Part shown: piece by piece, positions 47,501 to 58,771 of the stretch
Position numbering within the stretch: the first letter of the stretch is position 1
Layout of the letters: every line of letters begins with the position of its first letter
Source: Erythroxylum novogranatense
Taxonomy: Eukaryota; Streptophyta; Magnoliopsida; Malpighiales; Erythroxylaceae
Assembly: GCA_029891385.1 (NCBI GenBank)
Contig: CM057235.1
Location: 22,809,120 to 22,873,119, forward strand
DNA: 64,000 nt
Direction of reading: 5' to 3'
Translations under genes and position numbers: made by a program
Notes under the pieces: generated by a model
What the model saw: only the letters and a program-made list of their open reading frames with translations
Told to the model about the DNA's origin: nothing
Database searches by the model: none

Positions 47501-50500
47501 CCTCGTCGTGGCTTATCAACACCATGATACCATCGATCAAATGTACCTTCATGTTTCTACCAACCGCTCGAGAGATCTAGGAAGGAGTGCGACAATCATA
47601 CTCTGACGAAGAGGATGCATCACGAATCTATGAGATAAAAACAAAATTGTGGCAAATGAAGCAAGGTGACAGAGAAGTTACAGAATATTGGGTCGAAATA
47701 CAACATTATGGCAGGAACTTGACCTTCTGTCGAACAAAGAATGGAGGTGCAAAGAAGATGCTGTGATGTACAACTAGAAAATTGAAAAGGAAAGAATCTT
47801 TGAATTTTTAGTTGGACTCAACAAAAAACTGGATGATGTCCGTGGCATAATCCAAAGTAAAGTTCCCCTACCATTAGCTAAAGAATTTTTTTTTTTTGAA
47901 GTTAGGAGGGAAGCAGCAAGGAGGAAAGTTATGCTAAAAGAAGAGTCAAAAGAAGATCAAAATTTGTCTCTAATTCCTACTAGAGAAGCGTCTACATTGG
48001 TGTCTCATGGTGAATCCAGTAAGAAGGGTCAGAAGAAGTGGTGCAATCACTACAAACAAGGTGGTCACACCAAAGACACATGCTGGGACATCCATGGAAA
48101 GCCTCCAGATTGGAAACCACGAAAAGGAAAAAATCGAGGTTATCAAGTATCTAGTGAAGGGGGAACAGAAAAACCTTTAGGTAGTCATAAACAACATGCT
48201 GGGGAACCAAATATTTCACTAGGAAAATTATTGGAAATACTAAAGAATCTCCAAAATGATAGTCACCAACAAAAGACAAGTGTAGTTGCTAATGCTACTA
48301 TGAGAGGTAATATCAAACAAGCTTTTCTATCTTCATGCGGAATGAAGAAATGGATAGTTGATTATGGAGCATCAGACCATATGAAAGATGATTATAACAT
48401 GTTTCATTCATATTTTCCTTGTGCTGGCCATGAAAAGGTTAAGGTAGTAAATGGTGATTCTTCTTCGGTTGCAGTAAAAGGAGATATCAAAGTAACAAAT
48501 TCTATGAATTTAAACTCTGTTCTACATATTTCAAATCTAGACTGTAACCTCCTTTCAGTTAGTAAATTGACAAAAGAAGCTCATTGTAGTGATCATTTTT
48601 TCCCTACTTATTGTGTTATACAGAACCTATCATCGGGGAAGATGATTGGCAATGCCAAAGAGATAAATGAAGTGTACTACTTTGAAGATGAAGAGTGTCA
48701 TCCTACCTCCTATAACTTGGGTAATAGTGTGATTGTCCCTAAGAATGATGAACTATTGCTATAGCATAAAAGGTTTGGATGTCAGTATATGTCACGTTTG
48801 TTTCCAAATATTTCAACAAATAAAGATCTTTGTGTTCAATGTGAGGCTTGTGAATTTGCTAAGCATCAAAGAACTTCTTTACAAGGTCTTAATACAAATC
48901 CACAAAACCTTTTTCACTTATCCATAGTGATCTTTGGGGCCCATCCCTTGTCACAAATAGAACCAATTCGAAGTGGTTCATTACATTTATCGTTGATCAT
49001 ACTCGTTTGTGTTGGGTATTTCTTTTGAAGGATAAAACTGAGGTCCCTACTGTGTTCATTAACTTTTATCATATGATCCAAAATAAATTGCAAACAAGTA
49101 TTTAAGTCCTTCACAATGATAATGGTACTAAATATTTTAATCAAAATCTCCATGCGTTCTTACAAAAACATGGAATTGTCTACAAAACTTGTGTCAATAG
49201 TCCTCAACAAAATCAAATTGCTGAACTGAATAGTAGACACCTTCTTGAAGTAGCTAAGGCCTTGATGTTCAATAGCAATGTTCTAAAAAATTTTTGGGGG
49301 GATGCTATCCTTACTGCAACCTACCTTATTAATCGAATGGCTAGTCCTGACCTTTCTTTCAAAACACCCCTTCAAACATTTCAAGAAATCCATACTACCA
49401 CCCATCTTGAAACTAATTTTCCTTTAAAGGTTTTCCGATGTACAATCTTTATTCACAGTCATTCACACAACAAACTTGATCCCAGAGCCAAAAAATCTGT
49501 ATTCCTCGGTTACTCTGCTACACAAAAGGGTTATAAATGTTATGATCCTATGTCCAACAAGTTGTTTGTCAGTTGTGATGTCACTTTCTCTGAGGCAAAT
49601 TCCTTCTATCCCAAATCTTCAATTCAAGGGGAGTATTGGAGTGAGTTTGGTGATGAATCTCAACCGTGTACATTTGTGCCTGAACCTCCTTGTACATCTG
49701 TTCCGGAACCTATCCTAACACCTATGTCCAATGCATCTCCTATAAAGGGAAATTCTAATACAGAAGTAGCCATGCCTGACAATACACTTAAAGTGTACTC
49801 TCAAAAGAAGAAAATAAATAGTACACTCCCTGTTCCTAAAGCTATACCAATCTCCAAACCAATGCAGGTTTCTACTGAAGAAGCTCAGAGTAGTGATACA
49901 AAGGAACAAGAAGACAATACAGATCTAGAATTGCCAATTGCTTTAAGGAAGAAATCTAGATCATGTACCATGCATCCGATTGAGAGGTTTGTCTCATATG
50001 ATGCTCTATCTTCTCAATATAAATCATTTATTGCTAATCTGGACAGAATTGACATTCCTAATAATATCCAAGAAGCTCTTAAAAGTTCCAGAATGGAGAG
50101 AAGCCGTTTTCAAAGAAATAAGAGCACTTGAAAAGAAACGGGGAAGAAGTTGATCTGCCAAAAAGGAAGAAACTCGTGGGGTGTAGGTGGATATTCACAG
50201 TCAAATATAGGGATGATGGCTCCATTGAGAGGTATAAAGTGAGATTAGTAACAAAGGGCTATACTCAAACCTATGGGATGGACTACAAGGAGACATTTGC
50301 ACCTGTGGCCAAATTAAACACTATCAGACTATCGCTATCTATAGCTGCTAACTTCGATTGGCCCCTTCAACAACTTGACATTAAAAATGTCTTCTTGAAT
50401 GGCAAACTGAAGGAAGAAGTATATATGAAACTTCCTCCAGGGTTTGATAAGGACGGAGGAGGAAACAGAGTATGCAGACTAAGAAAATTCTTATTGGACT

Positions 50501-53254
50501 GAAACAATCACCACAAGCTTGGTTTAAAAGATTTGCCAAAGTCCTAAAAACATAATGATACACACAAGCTCAGTCTGATCATACAATGTTCTTTAGAATT
50601 AGAGAAGGTAAGAAGACAATTTTGATTGTGTATGTAGATGATATTGTTGTAACTGGTGATGTTGAAGAGGAAATGACATGACTCAGCTTTGAGGAAAGAG
50701 TTTGAAGTTAAAGACTTTGGAGAAATGAAGTATTTCCTAGGCATGGAAGTAGCTAGATCAAAGAAAGGGATTTACATCTCACAAAGAAAGTACATTCTTG
50801 ATCTCTTGAAGGAGACAAGAATGTTAGGATGTAAACCAAACACCACCCCCATTGAAAGTACAAAGTTTGAAGATGAAGAAGACAAACTGGTTAACCGTGA
50901 AGAATACCAAACATTAGTAGGAAGGTTAATTTATTTGTCTAATACTAGAACAAATATTGCTTTCGCCGTAAGTGTTGTGAGTCGATACATGCATGCACCG
51001 AAGAGTAAGCATTTTGAGGCAGTTTATAAGATCTTAAGGTATCTAAAAGGTACTCCTGGGAAAGGATTATTGTTCAAGAAGGGAGATCAAAGAATAATTG
51101 AAATATATACCGATTCAGATTAGGCAAGTTCAGAAGAAGATAGACGATCAACCACTAGATATTGCACCTTCATGTAGGGAAATTTGGTCACGTGGCAAAG
51201 TAAGAAGCAAAAGGCGGTAGCCAAGAGTAGTGTAGAAGCTAAACTTAGAGTAGTGACAAAAGGAATTTGTGAAAGTCTGGTTGAAAAGAGTACTTACAAA
51301 ATTAAAAATAAATTTTGAGTCACCTATAAAGCATTATTGTGATAACAAGGTAGCCTTAAGTGTGGCACACAATCCAGTCCACCATGAGAGAACAAAACAT
51401 GTTCAAGTTGATCGACATTTTATCAAGGAAAGGATAGAAGAAGGAACAATATGCCTCACTTATGTACCAACAAATAAGTAGACAACAGATGTATTACCAA
51501 AGGACTTCAAAGACAAGTATTTGAAGAATGTATTAGCAAGTTAGACATGATTGATATCTATGATCTAACTTGAGGGGGAGTGTGGTCAATATACGATGAT
51601 ATCACATAATAGTGTGATAATCTGATTGTAATCAGATTATATTGATTAGCTAGCACTATCTTAGGGATTAGTATTATCTTAGTAATCGGATTATATTGAT
51701 TAGCTAGCACTATCTTAGGGATTAGTATTATCTTAGGATTATTTCCTTTTTTTGTATAGATTCTCTATCCCATTCATGTATATATGTACTACATTCTATA
51801 AGGAATAAACATACAGAGCAAAACAGCTCTTATTCACACTATGGCTTGCAATGAACCAAACGTTGAATACCTTAGCCACACTTGGGTTCTTGTCCATTTC
51901 CAGAACTTGCAAGCTCTGCAACTTAGAGAATGAATCTCACAAACACCTACTTTTTAGTTGTCAATACACGTCCACTACCTGATCCTATCTTCAGAACTTG
52001 TGCATGCTGACAAATCAAAATGGCACTTGGAATAACATAGTCAATTGGATGTGCAAGGATACTAAGGGCACAAATGACAACTCAACTCTCATTAGAAATG
52101 CTTTTTCCTACCTTAGCTACTTAATCTGGCAGTTAAGAAATAGCAAAATGTACAGACAACAAGCAAAGAATCCTCAAGCACTCTCCGGCCTCCTCAAAGA
52201 GATGGATATAGCTGTTGTTAAAACGAAAAGGTATTACTAAGATGGAAAATAGAAGAGTAGCAGAAAACTAGGGCCTGATTTGATGCTTAATTGAGTAGGT
52301 GTTAACCAGCCTGTATCTAAAATAGCAAGGCCATAGCTCTAGGATTCAGAGCCAATGATTCTTTGGCTTGAGGCTCTTCAGGTGCATCCCATCTGCCACT
52401 AGTTGGAGAGCTTCTTATTTATAGAGAACTTGGTTGTCTCTATAACTAATTGATATCTGCATTGAGTTCCAAAATATGTTGTGTAATGGTTTTAGGCATG
52501 GTTTAAGTTTTCTGCTTGCCTTTAGACTTGGGGCTGTCAAGTTAGGTACAAGAATTTAGTACCTAACTTGAGAGGTGGAATAATTGAAGTTGTTAAATCA
52601 ATGTCCACACAAACTGTAATCAAAACCAATCCCACAGTCAATATATAGAAAAGCAAGATAAAATTTTGACTTACGTTCCAGAGAATCCGAGAATTCCAGC
52701 AGTCAGAAGACACCCAAACTGAAGGCAAAGAAAAAGAAAATTACAAAAAACGTTCACATTTGGACATTGTTTACACTTCAAAAACAAGAAAGTTGAAATA
52801 AAGCAAGAAATGGGCAAAAGTGCAAAATGAGAAACTCACAATGTTGGGATTTTTGGTGACGGGGGCAGCAACAAGGGCTGCAGTGTGAACCAAATGGTAA
52901 AGAGACGCTGTTTGCCATACCTTCTCGCCCCCGTGTATATTCACATACATATAAGAAAACAAGATCAACCCCTTTCTTTACTCAACCAAAGCCAACTGAT
53001 TAAAGTGTAACAATTGCAGAAAAGACACAACTGAAAATGAAAAGATCACCTCTTTATAAGCAGGATTTTGGGGTTTGAAGACGTGCGCACCATAAGTGCC
53101 CAGCCCAAGAGCGGCCACTCCTGTCAAAATATAAGAAGTAAGCAAAGCATAAAAGCCCAGATAAGATATAGATGGGAGGAAGAAGAAGAGGGAAGATTAG
53201 CGAGAAGTCCTGACCAGAGACAGCAGCTATTTTGTGCCACATAGAAGGATCCAT
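44542..53254 (-). CDS. DUF423/TMEM256-type small membrane protein (5 exons, 8-kb intron)
   Basis: Exons on the minus strand: 53254-53215, 53120-53050, 52920-52840, 52718-52675 and 44641-44542, all GT-AG, giving 111 residues plus TAA. The joined frame is continuous across all junctions, including two split codons. The protein starts MDPSMWHKIAAVSG, followed by GTYGAHVFKPQNPAY, VWQTASLYHLVHTAALVAAP, GILGFSGT, and ends GGFAFIAGWASLLF. This is the layout of plant TMEM256 homologues (DUF423): four short hydrophobic, probably membrane-spanning segments and a conserved His-rich loop. The molecular role of the family is not established. Intron 4 (52674-44642, 8,033 bp) contains a LINE fragment with a Copia element inside it; both are on the opposite strand. 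No stop or splice defect is seen, so the gene is probably still expressed. Confidence 0.88.
46555..46976 (+). pseudogene. LINE reverse-transcriptase tail (zf-RVT region), part 1
   Basis: The frame reads YWSWRKVLKLWDVIKPYI, HWWDDWH, VIWLYHKSGKF and NKAIPKHSFIL, the pattern of the zinc-binding region at the end of plant LINE and LINE-like RT proteins. It has internal stops. It is cut at 46976 by the Copia element and continues at 51844. Confidence 0.7.
46977..47176 (+). repeat. 5' LTR of the short Copia element
   Basis: 200 bp, TGTGGTCAAT...ATTCACA. A TGTATAAATTC TATA-like motif lies at about 47091. Confidence 0.92.
47177..47189 (+). other. Primer-binding site of the short Copia element
   Basis: TGGTATTAGAGCC directly follows the 5' LTR. 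It is the usual initiator-Met tRNA match with one C-to-T change. Confidence 0.88.
47239..51560 (+). pseudogene. Copia gag-pol, decayed
   Basis: Gag starts at about ATG 47239 (MASNLEGSSTANPS) and is broken by stops. The frame from 47931 carries a CCHC-like knuckle (CNHYKQGGHTKDTCW) and a protease site reading WIVDYGASDHM, so the catalytic Asp-Ser-Gly is Asp-Tyr-Gly. A TAG at 48762 replaces the Trp of the LWHKR motif. The integrase follows (LHNDNGTKYF, SPQQNQIAELNSRH, NFWGDAILTATYLINRM). RT starts near 50128 (GCRWIFTVKYRDDGSIERYK, QLDIKNVFLNGKLKEEVYMK); its YVDDIVVTGD region near 50632 is out of frame. RNase H (YTDSD-stop-ASSEEDRRSTT, CDNKVALSVAHNP) ends near 51560. Stops, shifts and substitutions show an old copy. 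Confidence 0.88.
51581..51838 (+). repeat. 3' LTR of the short Copia element, with internal 57-58-bp duplication
   Basis: A polypurine tract (ACTTGAGGGGGAG, 51568-51580) precedes it. The unit from GATTATATTGATTAGCTAGC through ATTATCTTAG occurs twice (from about 51636 and 51690), which explains why it is 58 bp longer than the 5' LTR. Confidence 0.9.
51844..52250 (+). pseudogene. LINE reverse-transcriptase tail (zf-RVT region), part 2
   Basis: The LINE frame resumes after the CTATG duplication with LWLAMNQTLNTLATLG, then the Cys-rich zinc-binding stretch CKLCNLENESHKHLLFSC, and a C-terminal tail ending near 52238. The join with part 1 (KHSFIL + LWLAM) is exact once the Copia element and one duplication copy are removed. 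Confidence 0.72.
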
Positions 53255-53339
53255 ACTTTTGCTTTCTTTTTTCCTTCGGGCTTCTCTGTAACTGATTGCT
53301 GGTTGACGTTCGATAGATAGTCTCCTGAGGCGTGTCTAG

Positions 53340-54540
53340 TTGCATGTTAATTAATTGAACGAAATGTAATAAAATAGAAGGGAATGAAACGGTTTATAAT
53401 AAAATGTAATGTAATATAGTCAAAAACTGTTTGGAAAGTATGAAATGATTCATAATGTAATGTAGTAAAATATTATTTGGAAGATAGATAAAATGGAATA
53501 TAATGTATAATAAATAACTTTTATACCTTTATATTAAAATGGTTGTTGTAAAAGATTTATTGTTTTATTATTAATTATATAAAATATTAGTATTAACTAT
53601 TTAATATATTTTATTTTATGTGATTTATATTTAAAATAATTTATTTATATTAAAATATATAAAACAATTAAAGAATATATTTTTTTACATATTTTCTATT
53701 TTTATTAATAAATTTTTATTAAATTTTTTATTAATTATATAAAATATTATTATTAATTATTTAATATATTTTATTTTATTCTATTCTATTTTAGGTGATT
53801 TATATATAAAATAATTTATTTTTATTTTCATTTATATAGAAATATATACAAACAATTAAAGAATAATTTTTAAATATATTTTCTATTTTATTAATAAAAT
53901 TTTATTTATTTTTAATTATATACAATTTATTATTAATTATACAAAATTATTATTATTAATTATTTAATAAATTTTATTATATTAAATTTTTATATAAAAA
54001 TAATTTATTTATTTATTTTATTTATATACAAATAAGAATAATTTTAATATATTTTTATTAATGAAAATAGAAAATATATAAAATTATTATTTAATTGTTT
54101 TATATATTTCTATATAAATAAAATAAATAAATAAATTTTAAATATAAAATTTTATATTTTATTATTAAATATATATAATTTATTATTAATAATATAAAAT
54201 ATTATTATTAATTATTTAATAAAATTTATTATATTAAATATTAATATATACAAACAAGAATAATTTTAATATATTTTTATTAATAAAATAGAAAATATAT
54301 AAAATTATTATTTAATTGTTTTATATATTTCTATATAAATAAAATAAATAAATAATTTAAATAATTTTTTATATTTTATTATTAAATATAAATAATTTAT
54401 TATTAATAATATGAAAATATTATTATTAATTATTTAATAAAATTTATTATATTAAATATTACTATATTCTATTTGATATATTAATATTATAATTTGGTCA
54501 GAGTTGATATTAAGAAGAATTATTGAGGGTATATTAAGTA
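53340..54540. repeat. AT-rich block of direct and inverted repeats
   Basis: A unit starting AGAATAATTTTAATATATTT at 54035 recurs at 54257 (period 222 bp). Forward stretches at about 53630-53710 and 53800-53890 (ATATAAAACAATTAAAGAA, TTTTCTATTTTTATTAATAA) recur as reverse complements at about 54055-54130 and 54285-54355. Non-coding; possibly a decayed non-autonomous DNA transposon with satellite-like growth. Confidence 0.6.
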
Positions 54541-54554
54541 GTATGTATTTATTA

Positions 54555-54627
54555 GGTTACGTTCCATCCTAAACCCCCCAAATCGGAGGTTTCTTATTTT
54601 CACTATTTAGGATGGAATGGAACGTAA
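54555..54627. repeat. Inverted repeat (foldback) around GTTACGTTCCA
   Basis: GGTTACGTTCCATCCTAAA (54555-54573) pairs with TTTAGGATGGAATGGAACGTAAC (54606-54627 region), with a small extra ATTCC in the second arm. The word ACGTTCCATTCCATTCC recurs at about 54703. It looks like part of a foldback or MITE-type end. Confidence 0.6.
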
Positions 54628-54865
54628 CATGAAACCCTCCGCTTCCATCTCACTCCATTTCATTCCATTATGAAACATTCAAACAAACAATGGAAGTATG
54701 TTACGTTCCATTCCATTCCATTATTAACCTTCGAAACAAACAGGGCCTAAATGTGGGAGAAATGCAACGACGAGACTAATTAACAGAACACCGATGTTCT
54801 TTGCAATGGTTTAGGAAGACTGGAGTACTTCAATGGTTGACAACGGGGTAGCTGTTAATATTACA

Positions 54866-55720
54866 CAGTATAACTTTTTTTAATTGATAATCGGTAAAAT
54901 AATAAACTCTCTAAGATAATATTTTTCTTCGATCTTGACTTAGGCTAGTTGAAATTTTAATAAATTTCGATAAGATAATATATTTTCAAAATACCCTTAT
55001 GTAAATATAGGATCCTATTAATATTATAAATTAATAATTATATAAACTTACACAATCTTGGTACTAGAGAAACCACTCATAAACAACCTTCTTATATCTA
55101 GAAATTTTGCTGGTTTGTGCCGTTTGATATTCTTTTCTTTTTCTAAGTTGGCCGAAAGATACTCAGTCGATCGTTTGAATGTGTTTGAGATTGTACCTTG
55201 ACTAATTTTCAAATGAAATTTTTTTTCAAGCCACAATTGTAAATCTTTTTGAATGCATGTCAAATGATCTCTCGTGTACTCAAGTAATTCTTTGCATATT
55301 TGATCCGTCATTGTTAATTTCAAGACACCTTTTAGATGAGGAGTTATTGTTGGGTGTGATTTTAAGAAAATTTATATCTTGTTTATAAAGTATTTTCTAT
55401 CTCCATCATACGTACATATGTACATTGAATGTTTTTAGTAAAAATACAATGAATAATACTTAATTTTTAAGAAACAATGAACATTATTTATTAGTTTTCA
55501 ATAATATTATGTACAATGAATCTATATTTTAGATTCATTCAATTAATATGAAACATGAATTTTCTAAGATATAATGTTTTTTGATGTAATCAAAATTTAA
55601 TTTCAATCAATTACAAAAATCTCTTTAAATTAATAAATATTAATTTATCAGTTAATTAATATTTCTATAAAATAATAAATATCATGATCCCAACAATATT
55701 AATTTATAGAGATTTTACTG
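54866..55720 (-). mobile_element. Pogo/Lemi-like DNA transposon, decayed
   Basis: The right end, read on the minus strand, is CAGTAAAATCTCTATAAATT and is followed on the plus strand by TA. This closely matches the terminal repeat of the plant pogo-type Lemi/Emigrant group (CAGTAAAACCTCTATAAATT). A degenerate left match (CAGTATAAC...) starts at 54866, and subterminal TAATAAATTTCGATAAGATAA is also typical. Inside is a minus-strand CENP-B-like DNA-binding fragment. At about 855 bp it lacks the DDE catalytic part, so it is a deletion derivative. The left boundary is uncertain by some bases. Confidence 0.68.
55048..55323 (-). pseudogene. CENP-B/pogo-type DNA-binding domain fragment
   Basis: This 91-codon frame starts MKLTMTDQICKELLEY, continues TCIQKDLQLWLEKKFHLKIS, QGTISNTFKRS and KRHKPAKFLDI. 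It follows the two helix-turn-helix modules at the N-terminus of pogo/Tigger transposases and CENP-B proteins. It ends after the DNA-binding part; no DDE catalytic domain follows. Its position between Lemi-like ends supports the call. Confidence 0.62.
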
Positions 55721-55722
55721 TA

Positions 55723-55876
55723 ATAAATGTGGGCTTTTGTTACCACTATTCCAACTATGCCACTAGTCGTCGAGTTCGAGAAAATAGTTTTAAGCCTCTT
55801 CCTTTTGACCTCCAAAGGTGATCAAAGTATAAGTTGCATTGACACTTGATTCTTATAACCCTACTTTCTTTGCCTA
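55723..55876. other. Spacer between the pogo-like element and the SINE
   Basis: No feature recognised. Confidence 0.5.
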
Positions 55877-55894
55877 GAAAACCTATTCAGACAA

Positions 55895-56099
55895 GTTGAT
55901 GTGAGTGGTTCAACACTCTCATTCTTTAACTAGAGGTCTTGAATTCAAGTTATGGGAATTGAGAAATCTATTTGGCCAATACTTTATCCCTTAAGGGTTG
56001 ACTCGGTGCGAGAGGGGATTAGTCTGAGAGTGGATGGCTTAAAGACGTCTTCCTATAGTTGTGACCCTTTTAGAACATCTCATGGGCTAACCTAAAAAA
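55895..56099 (+). mobile_element. tRNA-derived SINE with 18-bp target duplication
   Basis: The 5' part has a box A-like GTGAGTGGTTCAA (about 55900) and a box B-like GGTCTTGAATTCAAGT (about 55935), the expected RNA polymerase III promoter layout. The body includes GCGAGAGGGGATTAGTC, similar to plant SINE bodies (GGATTAGTCGG). It ends in CCTAAAAAAG. The flanks GAAAACCTATTCAGACAA (55877-55894) and GAAAACCTATTCAAACAA (56100-56117) match at 17 of 18 positions, a direct sign of LINE-type integration. Confidence 0.78.
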
Positions 56100-56117
56100 G
56101 AAAACCTATTCAAACAA

Positions 56118-57052
56118 ACTAATTTTCTTTAAAAGCACCATCACTGTTCAACTTTATCTAACCATTTGTGTTATTGCTACCACTGATTAAGCAGTTGACA
56201 TGCCAAAATTTTTCTCACAGTTTATTTTTCACCCGTGCCGATCAACCTCTTCCGCTCGAGTCAAAGTAAATTTGACTGTGAACGGGAATTTGAGCATTAT
56301 CTTCGCTTATTTTCTTAATTTTCGTTAATATTTTCCTTATTTTTTATTTTTATTAATATTTGATTATTGTGATTAATAAAATTCATGAAATTCTAAAATA
56401 TCGACTTTATCTTCATTTATATAATTTTAAGATTCATGTTACAAACAAATTAGGTATTATACATTTAAAATTCGGTCATTTATTTAATGTTCAAAATTAT
56501 ACAAAGACGAAGAGTCAAATAATCCTTTCAAGTGTCAATTTTATGTAATTCATTAAATACATCAATAAAATATTAATAAAAATAATGATATAAATTGAAT
56601 TATTCAATTTTCAAAATTCAGACATTTAATTAACAATAAAAGGTTAAATCCTAAAATAAAAGATTTGAAAAATTTTACCACTTTATAATTCATTATTGAT
56701 TGATAGTCTTCTATTTGATAACTATAAATGGCTTATATGGTATACTAGACCAATTGAAGCCTTAATCATAGATTGATTTAGGAATCACGAAAAATTTGTA
56801 AAATCATTTTATAGTACTAAATAAAGACAAGCTCTCCATGAAAAAATAAGATCATGTAAGATACACAATAAACAAATTCACACCGTTAATAAATATAAAA
56901 TATATGTCTCACATCAATGTTCGTTTAACAATAATGAAAGTAGATAAAATTTATTCAGAACAAAGTCTAAATAAATAAAAAGAACAAATTTATTGCAGTA
57001 GTTATTGAAAAATCATTTAAATTATATAAAATAATTAATACATAAATCATAA
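56118..57052. other. AT-rich intergenic DNA
   Basis: No gene or clear repeat is recognised. Open frames here are short and have no family resemblance. Confidence 0.55.
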
Positions 57053-58771
57053 TAAAGTAAGAATAGGTCAATCCCAAGAAACTTCTCACTTTAGCTACAT
57101 TCCTTGGTGCTTCTCATTTCATAACCGCTTCTATCTTCCTCGGATCCACATATACTCCTTGCTCTGAAATCACATGTCCAAGAAATGTCACTTCCTTTAG
57201 CCAAAACTCACATTTGTCAAATTTGGCATACAATTTATTCTTTCTCAATGTCTCCAAAGAAATTCTTAAGTGTTCCTCATGTTCTTTATCACTCTTAGAA
57301 TAGACCAAAATATTATCAATAAAGACAATGACAAATTGGTCTAAGAAAGGTCTAAAGACTCTATTCATCAAATCCATGAAAGTTGTGGGTGCATTTGTCA
57401 ACCTAAAAGGCATGACCAAGAACTTAAAGTGGTCATACCGTGTTCTCAAGGCAGTCTTTGACACATCGGACTTCTTTATCCTCAACTGGTGGTAACCCGA
57501 TCTTAAATCTATCTTAGAAAAGACCCTTGCCCCTTATAACTGATCAAACAAATCATCTATGCGTGGGAGCAGATATTTGTTCTTAATGGTGACATGGTTA
57601 AGCTTCCTATAATCCACATACATTCTCAAGGATCTGTCTTTTTTCTTTATAAAAAGAATCGGCGCCCCCCAAGGTGAAGAGCTCGGCCTAATATAACCTT
57701 TCTCCAAAAAATCTTCCAATTGCTCCTTAAGCTCCTTCAATTCCGCTGGAGCCATTCTATAAGGTGGAATCGAATTTGGCGTTGTGCCTGGAAGAAGCTT
57801 AATAGGAAATTCAATTTCCCTAGGTGGCGGTAGTCTTGGTAACTCCTCGGGAAAGACTTTTAGGAATTCCATGACCACTAGCATATCTTCTAACTTCCCT
57901 CTATCTGCCTTCGTGTCTACCACATAGGCCAAAAATGCCTCACACCCTTTTTTCATCATTTTCTCTACCATCAAAGCTGAAATAATTCTCGATGAGCTAA
58001 ATTTCCTGTCTCCTATGAACATCACCTTTCTTCCATCATCCAACTTGAACTCCACTGTTTTCTATTTGCAATCTAAGTTTTCATTATACTTCTTTAAGGC
58101 ATCCATACCCAAAATCACATCTAATCCTCCCATCTTCAATGGCATTAAATCCACCACTAAGTGTCCCCCACCAATATGTATCTCACAATCTCTATAAACT
58201 TGACTAATCACAATACACTGGCTGATTAAAGTACTCACCATCAAAGGAGTATCCAATGAGCTCAAATCTTTACCAAACATGGTCCTACCCGATGAAACAA
58301 AGGAATGGGTAGAACCGGATCAATCAAGACAATCCCATCATCATCAAATAATTTAATCATACAAGTCACAACTTTTGGAGCGGTCTCTGCATCCTCCCGT
58401 GTCATTGAAAATACTCTAACTGGTGCTTGCCCCCTTGGTCTTCTTGGAGGGTTCACTCTCCTTACTGCATAAGAGCTACCCACTTCAGTTACAGTCTTTT
58501 GCCCCACTGCCTCAAATCTCTTCTAAGCTTGCATCCGTGCTCCCTCTCTTCTTGCATACCGCGGACACTCTTTAGCCATATGCCTCTCCACATTTGAAAC
58601 AAGCTCCAGTCAGTTTGTAGCATTCCCCTCCATGGAACTTGCCGCAATGGTCGCACTTAGGGACAGATGACTTGTCCCCTTCTCCCTTTCTACTGCCTCC
58701 CACCGTTGAGGCTTGATGAGAAAAAGTAGAAGAACTCATCAGTTTAGGCCTGCTTGCACCACTGCTCCTCT
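57053..58771 (-). pseudogene. Ty3/gypsy gag end, protease and RT fragment
   Basis: On the minus strand from 58771: CCHC-type knuckles (CDHCGKFHGGEC; CFKCGE then, after a frameshift, RHMAKECP). The protease has its DPGSTHSF site broken by a missing base near 58316, and FDVILGMDALKKY near 58105. RT has [58 protein letters not shown], and [10 protein letters not shown] where FIDD is expected, so the second catalytic Asp is lost. It ends near 57053 after FLGLTYSYF, without RNase H or integrase. The Tekay-like LTR at 58772 interrupts its gag; its 5' part lies beyond the right edge. Confidence 0.87.

Larger units (their letters stand above)
46977..51838 (+). mobile_element. Ty1/Copia element with short LTRs (4,862 bp)
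   Basis: LTRs are at 46977-47176 (200 bp) and 51581-51838 (258 bp), with ends TGTGGTCAAT...TTCACA. The target duplication CTATG is at 46972-46976 and 51839-51843. It lies inside a LINE relic within intron 4 of the TMEM256-type gene, in the opposite orientation to that gene. Internal genes are decayed. Confidence 0.93.
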
